Assembly (NCBI GenBank): GCA_018907035.1
Contig: JACCIC010000176.1
Coordinates: forward strand, 936,501 to 1,000,500
Source: Sycobia sp. Sy_11
Taxonomy: Eukaryota; Arthropoda; Insecta; Hymenoptera; Epichrysomallidae
DNA: 64,000 nt
Direction of reading: 5' to 3'
A model generated the notes under the pieces. It was not told the origin of the DNA and ran no database searches. It saw only the letters and a list, made by a program, of their open reading frames with translations. Numbering within the stretch: the stretch's first letter is position 1; every line of letters begins with the position of its first letter. The translations under genes and the position numbers were made by a program. Positions 56,766-64,000 of this stretch are shown here, piece by piece.

Positions 56766-57931
56766 ATGTATTGCGTTCTCTCTCTACGCTTCGGTTTTCG
56801 GCGGTCGCGTCGACTACCTTCTACAGTAGTCGTCTCGACCCTTCCCGGTTTCGGTATGTTTACCGCGTGTTATATAATATAATATATTAATTTAATTTCG
56901 TTTTCTTTAACTTAAATTTTCGTGTATTTCGATTTTACTTATTATTATTTTCATGTGTGTGACGGAAATAAATTATTAAAATTTAATGTATTTTGTGTTC
57001 GCGATATATTTGTGTAGTAATTTTATATATTGGTCGTATTGAATTTGCGCGGCTATGTTTTTGGCCGTCGCAATACTATTTTATTATTTACTGATGTGAA
57101 ACTCTTCTTGTATAATTTGATTCAAAAATATAGAAACAAACATAAATTTATGTGGTAGCTGCAAAAGAAATATAAAATCACTTATTTTTTGCTACTAAAT
57201 TCAATATTTTATATTAACTATATATGCGAAATAAGAAACAATAGAACATTAATTTGCTTATATATTAAGAACATAGTTGTCCGATGATACCTAATTGAAA
57301 CCAACAAAAATTTTGATATGTTTACAAACGACATTTAAGATCATATTTGAATATCGAGAATGTCTCTCCAGAATGACCCCAAAACTGGAATTTTGACAGC
57401 GTCTCTTCACCTTTTCCGAAAATGTAGTTACATTGGTTCCATGTATGTACTGAAGATGAAGGGAGAGAACATTTAACATAATAGTTAGATTCAATTTAGC
57501 AATAATTTAGTTTATGGCCTTCACATATATCTTGTGTGATAATTAATTAATTATGCAAATTTTAATGTTTAAATACGAATAAAAAGAACCAGTAATTAAT
57601 AGTTAATTAACATATGTATTATTTCATCATGTTTCGTATCGCAATAATGTAATATTTCACAATGGATATTAATAATTGTGTGAGTTAATAAATATGTAAT
57701 ATTAATAATAAATTTAAGTATAATATTACTACATAGGATGAACAATTTTTTTAATATATATCAAAGACTAATAATATACAATTTAATAATAACAAAAAAT
57801 CTTTTAAATCATCGATCAATCGTGTATTAGGTGACATATCACAAAATTCAATATACTATACAGTATATATAGAAAACATAAATTTTATGATAAGAAGGAT
57901 GTATACGAAGACATAGCTCACTTGTATCTGC

Positions 57932-57933
<2 letters not shown>
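56530..57933. other. unassigned; (GA)n tract, possible LTR at left, AT-rich at right
   Basis: (GA)n at 56735-56763. The GC-richer 56530-56880 contains no coding motif. 57070-57930 is AT-rich with nothing recognised. Confidence 0.4.

Positions 57934-57973
<40 letters not shown>
57934..57973. repeat. (TA)n microsatellite
   Basis: About 20 units, immediately left of a Gypsy LTR. Confidence 0.93.
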
Positions 57974-57976
<3 letters not shown>

Positions 57977-58378
57977 GGGAGGGTCGAAGCGAAGAGGACG
58001 AGCATTGAGTCAGTGACTCCTGTGCAGATAGATAACGGATAACCCCGGGAATGCTTGTGAGGACGAAAACTTTCCGTGTCAGTAGGCAATCGCACTAACT
58101 GTCGAGGTCCTCCAATCCAATGTATAAATGCACCCGAACTGGGGCGTTGCGACTGGCCGGTGGCAAAGAGGGGGAGCAGTAGTCTCTTTGGTATAAATAC
58201 AAATTTGGAAAGCAGAGCGGGGAATCTCAGGCGAAGTCCCGTTGTGGCAGCAATAACATATATAGGTTACACGGTGTGTTTACTTAAAAAACAAATAAAT
58301 AAACGGAGTGTTTTTATATTTATTAAAGCAAAGAAATTATTTCTAAGTGAAGAATCCTTCCGTTCTTCAATCCCATAA
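57974..58378 (+). repeat. probable Gypsy 5' LTR
   Basis: It has a TATA box (tataaata at 58192-58199), then acaaataaataaacgg near 58290-58305 as a poly(A) signal, and ends just before ttttttggggctcagccg (58379-58396), a leader typical of insect Gypsy elements. The gag of such an element follows. The left boundary is set by the TA tract. Confidence 0.6.
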
Positions 58379-60250
58379 TTTTTTGGGGCTCAGCCGTGAT
58401 GCAGGCCTAGAAAGGAGTCTGAGAAAATTAATACGGAGTAACGGAAGCATTACAAAGTGGCTAAGGAAGCAGAATGAGAAAGGCTAGAAAATTGACAGAT
58501 GTATCATTTTCTACATCAGAAGACGATCCATGCTAAAGGAGCATTCGGCGGAATCATTTGCCAAACATAGGAAATATTTTGAAGACCGACAAAAAAGGTG
58601 ACTTATCCAACAACGAACTAGCACCACACGGACGAAGGGCCTGCACGAGTAGCCAAAAAGTCCCTGAAAATATTCCAGTTGAAGCGATGGGTCCACAAAG
58701 TAACTGTGTGGGAGAGCAGAAGACTCGACTGTAAAATGGACGACATACGTGTAGCAAACTGTCCTGGGGCATATCATGCAGAGGCGGTGCGCCAATACTA
58801 AATCGCTGAATTGCGAGCAGCAACAGAGCAGGCGGAGTGAGCTTCAATGCAACTGAAGGTATCATGGCAACAAGAGGAAAGGTTTCGCCGGCAAGCAAAA
58901 GCTGCCAGAGAATTTGAAAGAAAATGGCATCAAGAGGAGTTAATGCGTCTACAGAAGCAGATGCAACGATTGCAGGCGGCGGCTAATCAGCAGTTTACGG
59001 CAAGGAGTTTAGCTTTGGATGCTAATGAAGTGGAGACCGAAACGCTAGCGAGAAAATCACGGGGGGGGCTAAACTGACTAAAAGCGACGCTAAACCCAAC
59101 ATCACCATTAAGTATCAGAGCTCCAACAACACCTCAGCAGTAGCCGACGGAAAAAGACAGTGATTAACGTCTCATTGAGCAGCTTTTGACAGCATTGCGT
59201 CAGGAGAGAACAAGTCGTCCGCGAGTATCTTTTAAGGACGAAATCGACGCTCTGGTGAAATTTTTCGACCAGAATGGTACACAACCTATAACTGCCTGGG
59301 TAGCTATGTTCGAGGAGATAGCTGCGGTAAATGAGTGGACGAAGTAGGAAGTGTGTTTCGCGGCAAAGCGATCTCTCACCGGCCCGACCGAAAAGAAGAT
59401 GATCACATAATAGAGAGCCTCGTAGGAGGAAATTAAGAATTATTTGAGGAGCGCATTCAAGTGAAAATTGGAGCAGCACCAAGTACTGGAAAAACTGCGT
59501 CAGGGGCAACTGGAACGTGACGACCAACATAGCCAATATGCGCTCCGTATGGGGACGATTCAGAAACGAAGAAACGTACCGGAGTAAATAATATTGAAAT
59601 ACCACGTTGATGGTATTCCCGACGAGGGTCTGCAAAAAGTCTTGCTATACACGTACCAAAATTTTGAAGAATTGAAAGCGGCCATAGCGACGTACAAGAT
59701 TGCAACAAATTCTTCCTCCAGTCACCGAAATGGACGGAGACTTTGCGGAAGCTACCCGCTCCAAATGAAGGATACAGTTGGCGGCAGAAACCGAGTAGAT
59801 GTTTTAATTGCGGAAATCCGGTCATATAGAAAAGCACTGCCTGCAAAAAGAAAAAGGAATAATTTGTTAGAAGCGTCAGCAGCCAAGGCATCTTTCCAAA
59901 TACTGTAAAGGAGACAACAATGTAAGCGGTATAAACGGAATCAACCTAATCCAAAGTGAGAAGAGAGAACATTATAAGGATCACACGGAAGCAATTATTG
60001 GCGGAGTCGACATTAGGGTACTCATTGACTCTGGCGCGTGGCTGAATGTGATGAGAGAGGATCTATGGGAACAGATATGCAGCCACTTGAAAGAAAAGAC
60101 AAAACTAAAGGTTGTACAAGTCTGAGTAGGTCGCTCGATAGAGTCAAGTACGAATTACAGAACATCATCGTGCTAATCAACGCCACGGAAGAAAAAGAAC
60201 TCATCGGCGATACTAATAGACGTGACAAGAAACGTCCTCGATCGGGATAG
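58379..60250 (+). pseudogene. Ty3/Gypsy gag and protease fragment, broken
   Basis: In order on the + strand: a coiled coil (58847-59040, EERFRRQAKAAREFERKWHQ), capsid (VKFFDQNGTQPITAWVAMFE, about 59245-59310), GIPDEGLQKVLLYTYQNFEE (59600-59660), a zinc-knuckle relic RCFNCGNPV (about 59795-59820), and a protease with GGVDIRVLIDSGAWLNVM (60000-60050; active DSG). Stops and shifts occur in each part. The sequence is cut at 60250 by a (TA)n tract, so RT, integrase and 3' LTR are missing. Confidence 0.8.
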
Positions 60251-60254
60251 GATA

Positions 60255-60297
<43 letters not shown>
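60255..60297. repeat. (TA)n microsatellite
   Basis: About 21 units, immediately right of the truncated Gypsy. Confidence 0.95.
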
Positions 60298-60303
<6 letters not shown>

Positions 60304-60352
60304 ATGATTTCTCTTCTTTATGTATCTATATGTATGTAACAGCCATTAATTT

Positions 60353-60448
60353 TGAGTAATTCCTGTTAATCTCCTTATGTTTTTCTCCAGATTTCTTCCT
60401 GAGTAATTCCTGTTAATCTCCTTAGGGTTTTCTCCAGATTCCTATTTG
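60353..60448. repeat. tandem duplication of about 47 bp
   Basis: gagtaattcctgttaatctc appears at 60354 and 60401, with tctccagattyc following in each. Two units. Confidence 0.88.
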
Positions 60449-60475
60449 ACATAAAATAGTTTTATGTCAAATAGG
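60441..60475. repeat. perfect hairpin, 16-bp arms, 3-base loop
   Basis: cctatttgacataaaa (60441-60456), loop tag, then its exact complement (60460-60475). It overlaps the end of the tandem duplication. It could be a tiny foldback or replication-slippage product. Confidence 0.92.
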
Positions 60476-60479
60476 AGTA

Positions 60480-60969
60480 TACCTATAGCATGCTCCAAAT
60501 ATATGAAAAGTAATCAACTAATTTTTGCAAAAATGTTATAGTCCACAATTATTAGGTTTTCCTAGATCTATTCACTTTGTAAATATAGATAAATTGCTGA
60601 TAATGGCCATTATTATTATACAAATGTAAAGATAATTTCATAAAAATATTGTATTAAGTTGGTAGTAAACGATATCCAGATATATCTAGACGACTTGTCG
60701 TGTTTGAAAGGTAAAAAAGAATGGCCACGTACCTCGGGACGTCTTCTACGGTGAGCTGCGTATTCAAACAATAGAAGACGATGCCCAGGTTTGACGGGAT
60801 GATTACTATGTAGAGATTCGTATTCTATCGTAGAAGTCGTCTCGAACCGCTCGACTGTATATTGTATAGTATATACAATTTTGTTATGCATTATCTAATA
60901 CACGAATAATCGCTGATTTGAAAGATTTTTCTTCTCATTATTAAATTTTATATTATTACTTTTTGATAT
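60480..60969. other. unassigned
   Basis: Two related GC-richer words (tcgggacgtcttctac near 60735; gtagaagtcgtctcg near 60830) and a 91-codon minus-strand frame without motif. Confidence 0.4.
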
Positions 60970-60971
60970 AT

Positions 60972-62180
60972 TAGGCTGTCAAATATCACCCTTCCCCCTT
61001 TTTTCTCTTCATTCAATGCTTTATAAAAAGTGTTACAGTGGTCGGATTTAATTCAAATATACGCAGTTTTGTTCGATAATCTGTTTCCATCTAGACGGCA
61101 ACTTCATAATACCCCTCTCGTAGAAACCCCTCTCCTTATTTATGAAGAACTCGGACAGCCACTTTTCACAAGCCTTTTTTAAGTCCAACTTTACACCACC
61201 AAGAGCGTTCGATATGGACAGGAACAGGTGGTAATTACTTGGCGCTATGTCCGGGCTATATGGTGGAGGCGATAAAACTTCCCATCCCAACTCCCGTAGC
61301 TTCTAACGAGTCATCAACGAAGTGTGTGGTCTGGCGTTGTCCTGGTGGAACACTACACACTTTCTGTTGGTCAATTCTAGGCGCTTCTGGTCAATAGCTT
61401 GCTTGGTCCAGTTGTTCACAGTAGATGGTAGAATTAAGCGTTGGGTTATATTGGAGCAGCCCTTCCAATCCCACCAAACACACAGCAAAACCTTCCTGGC
61501 CGTCAATCCCAGTTTGGCCACTGTTTGGGACCGTCCACCGGCCTTGGATCACGACTGTTTTCGCTTGGTATTATCATATGTGATCCATTTTTCGTCGCCA
61601 GTCACCATCCGCTTGAAAAAGGGGTCGAGTTCGTTCCGTTTTAGCAGCACATCAAGCTTTTTTGTATCCAGCCTTCTGCAGATGGTTTAAAATGGTTTGG
61701 TGACTAACTCTCATCTCCTGGGCGATGTCACGATATGCCACATGCCGGTCTAACTCGATAAATTCCATGATTTGATCGGTTCCATGATTTGTCGTCACAG
61801 GTCTTCCGCCGGCTGGCTTATCTATGGTGTCGTTTTCATCGGCTCTGAATCGTCATAACCATTCCTCTGCGGTTTGAAGTAATAACGTGCAATCCCGCAA
61901 AACATTATTAATCTCACGGAACGTTTCTCTAGCGGATTTGCCTTTGACGAAGGAAAACTTTAAAATAGTGCGAATTTCGGCGTTAGTGAACTCCATGTTT
62001 ACACGTCTATAACTTTTGAAAGCAATATCCAAACTAATCATGCATAGCGTCGTTTTGTACGTTATGCCAGGACCTTTCAAATGATATATAGTATTGCCAG
62101 ATACGAGCTCTGTAGCGCTTTATATATAGCCGCGAAATTCATAAGACAAAAAGGCGGAAGGGAGATATTTGACAACCTAA
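60972..62180 (-). mobile_element. full-length mariner transposon, inactive
   Basis: 1209 bp, with inverted ends ttaggctgtcaaatatca (60972) and the complement ttaggttgtcaaatatct (ending 62180), both flanked by TA. The transposase starts MEFTNAEIRTILKFSFVKG near 62000 and runs to LYLN near 61050 with HQDNARPHTS (second Asp) and YSPDIAPSNYHLF, where the third catalytic Asp is Asn. Stops and frameshifts occur near 61860, 61690 and 61520. The 3' fragment at 1-344 belongs to the same family. Confidence 0.93.
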
Positions 62181-62214
62181 TATGTTAACAACATTGTTCA
62201 TCTAGTGTGGTAAT

Positions 62215-62450
62215 ATTTCTGGTTCTGAATTGTTTTCTTATGCTCGTGCACATATTAGATATTATTTGGCTTAGCCTCTGTGTATTTCAAATGAAAACAG
62301 CAACGTCGCATTGAACAGAATGACACAAGTATATCTATGTATATTTATTGCTTACGTCAGAGCTTATGATGTAGGCAAATGTGCACATTAATTTATGCAG
62401 ACGTTGCTGTGAAGTCACGTTGGCACGTTAGTATAGCATTTGATCTTATA
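62215..62450 (+). repeat. dispersed repeat, copy 2
   Basis: Counterpart of 46370-46590 with about 15 extra bases (attgaacagaatgacac). It lies just right of the mariner. No coding sequence. Confidence 0.7.
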
Positions 62451-63627
62451 GTTCAAGCGAATTAGGCTTTTGCATCAACATTTTTCCAAGGGCTATTTTT
62501 TTGTATGTCGGCGTGCAGAGAGATAAACTGCCGTTGGCCGACGCTGAATACACGCGCAAAAACTTTTTATAAATGTTTAATTTTGACATAATTACTAACG
62601 ATTTAGAATGTATTAATAAACGTAAGGATAGAGGAACCTTTTTACTTGCGTCCTGCCAAATTTGAAGATAACATGTTAATTAAATGGCAAGTTTAAACAG
62701 AAATGTAAATAAAAAATTTCTCAACTTATATTGATCATATGAAAATGTACTAGGGCTCAAAAATTTTCTTTTTTTAAACTTAATAAAATGCATTTTGTTT
62801 CAATATGGCAGTTCCTAGCAATGGTTCTTCTCACTTTAAACAATATAAATACTTTGTTTAAAAATCTGGTCTTTTCAACTTTAATTAATATTTATGTTCC
62901 TTAGCGATTGCATTTTACTGCATTAAAACATTTGCAGCCGTTGACGAACTTCGCAATGGTTAATTTCAATATAAATAATTTAGCAACAGTTCGCCATGTT
63001 GAAATTTCACTTTGTAATTCGAAATACAGTATGAGTAGATAAAAAAGCATCTATTTGTACCATTATTATGGAATTTCAATTGTTTAAACAAATTTTATAG
63101 CTCTTTGAATATCGAATATTTTTCTATTTTTATTGTTTATTTAATAATAGAAAAATTGACTTTTTAAGTTTTTAATGTACGTACTTTTGTTCAGAATTAT
63201 GTCCTGTAGAACTTTTATACGAAACATTTTTCTATTAGAGCAACGTTTTTTAAACTATTGAAGAACAAGTAAAAACGAGCATGTTTTTTTGGCTATATTG
63301 TAATAAATAAACAGGGTCGCGGTTGGTCACGATTCCGATAATTGAGGGTCTTATTCTACACATCCTCAACTGTCATTTAATGCAAGAAAATATCCCTTGG
63401 AAAAATGTTGGTAAGTCAGCCGTTTTGGACTTAATTTGCCTGGACTATTATGGAGGGCGCACGTTCATGGCGCTTGAAAAATGTCGAGTCTTTGGTATGT
63501 GGCATCGGCAATCTTTCCTTATTATGTCTGGTTTTACTACAGAAACTTTTTCACATTCCAATTCATTCAATAGTAATAATAAATCACTATTTCTGGTGCT
63601 CAATACATACATAAATATGTTAAGTGC

Positions 63628-63629
<2 letters not shown>
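62451..63629. other. unassigned, probable heparanase intron or upstream DNA
   Basis: A 102-codon + strand frame (63323-63631) has no recognisable motif. A 20-bp word around 63450 (tatggagggcgcacgttcat) resembles 46588-46607. Otherwise AT-rich. Confidence 0.4.

Positions 63630-63688
<59 letters not shown>
63630..63688. repeat. (TA)n microsatellite next to a splice acceptor
   Basis: About 29 units ending 12 bp before the heparanase acceptor. Confidence 0.95.
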
Positions 63689-63691
<3 letters not shown>

Positions 63692-63702
63692 TTATTTTTT
63701 AG

Positions 63703-64000
63703 GTTTCATTTAAAATTAAATTCTTATTTTATAATTTTATGCTTGATTTTTATTACAATAATTTTCGCCAAATGGCAAATTCAAAATAGGTCGAAGAGCT
63801 ATTTTGTTTTCTTAGATAAAAATCTAAGAATAGTTAATACTGTTTCTAATAAGTATCTTTCCTTCGGTTTGGATGCTTCCTTATTAAGAAATATTAATAA
63901 TCTACCAATTAATAATACAAAGTTTGTAAAACTTGCACATTATCTTAGTCCAGCATATATTCGTTTTGGCGGCACAGCTGCTGACTGCCTCTTCTTTGAA
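63703..64000 (+). CDS. heparanase (GH79 endo-beta-glucuronidase), N-terminal exon, cut by window end
   Basis: Acceptor tttattttttag ends at 63702. The frame in which 63998-64000 is a codon is open through the TA tract and to the edge. It begins with a hydrophobic segment (SYFIILCLIFITIIFAKW), a signal peptide or signal anchor. Then YLSFGLDASLLRNINN and KFVKLAHYLSPAYIRFGGTA, followed by ADCLFFE. The LSPAY-RFGGT block is a signature of heparanases, which cut heparan sulfate chains at the cell surface, matrix or lysosome. No ATG lies between acceptor and hydrophobic segment, so the start is in an upstream exon. The catalytic residues lie beyond the window. Confidence 0.9.

Noticed and set aside
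63440..63475. Homology between 63450 and 46590 (about 20 bp)
   Set aside because: Too short to call a repeat; alignment does not extend on either side.

Overview
This is AT-rich animal nuclear DNA, most likely from an insect. The evidence is two intron-containing animal genes (an integrin alpha subunit and a heparanase) set among arthropod-type transposable elements: mariner, Penelope-like (PLE), Ty3/Gypsy, BEL/Pao, R1-like LINE, Polinton/Maverick and a tRNA-derived SINE. The mix resembles ant or other hymenopteran genomes, but that is inference. There is no bacterial or plasmid content, no CRISPR array, and no rRNA or canonical tRNA gene.

Host genes, both on the + strand. (1) The 3' end of an integrin alpha gene: one long exon at 14164-15095 (membrane-proximal stalk plus transmembrane helix) and a tiny last exon at 36017-36091 carrying the cytoplasmic KCGFF-type tail. 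Both junctions are phase 0 and the intron between them is 20,921 bp. (2) The first visible coding exon of a heparanase (GH79) gene at 63703-64000, cut by the window edge. Nearly everything else is mobile DNA.

Layout. 1-5345: mariner tail, PLE copy A, Gypsy reverse-transcriptase scrap, decayed mariner, BEL scrap, PLE copy B. 6945-13500: a cluster of at least two broken R1-like LINEs and a further gag piece, minus strand. 14164-36091: integrin 3' end, whose last intron holds a head-to-head pair of PLEs (C and D), two decayed mariners, a SINE, a second inverted PLE cluster, a roughly 6 kb Polinton remnant, an unrecognised ORF and an internally deleted mariner. 36836-42620: a mariner-derived MITE, BEL integrase with probable LTR, and a truncated Gypsy with a repeat-bearing LTR. 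42638-47338: a near-intact mariner with one stop codon, two decayed mariners and a PLE terminus. 47455-55216: a young, structurally complete Ty3/Gypsy element on the minus strand with both LTRs, a 4-bp target duplication, a tRNA-Lys-type primer site, a polypurine tract, gag, an intact 1051-residue pol and an extra 198-codon ORF in the env position. 55340-60250: a second LTR of the repeat-bearing family, a SINE with a clear target duplication, and a Gypsy LTR-gag-protease fragment. 60972-62180: a full-length but broken mariner, then unassigned DNA up to heparanase.

How parts relate. Elements of several families are present in more than one copy, so gain and loss can be read directly. PLE copies carry hammerhead-ribozyme motifs in various stages of decay. 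PLE copies B and C share the same premature stop. One mariner family is seen both full-length and as an internal-deletion derivative. The youngest event appears to be the 7.8-kb Gypsy insertion. Coordinates of decayed elements are approximate; those with terminal repeats or splice sites are given to the base.
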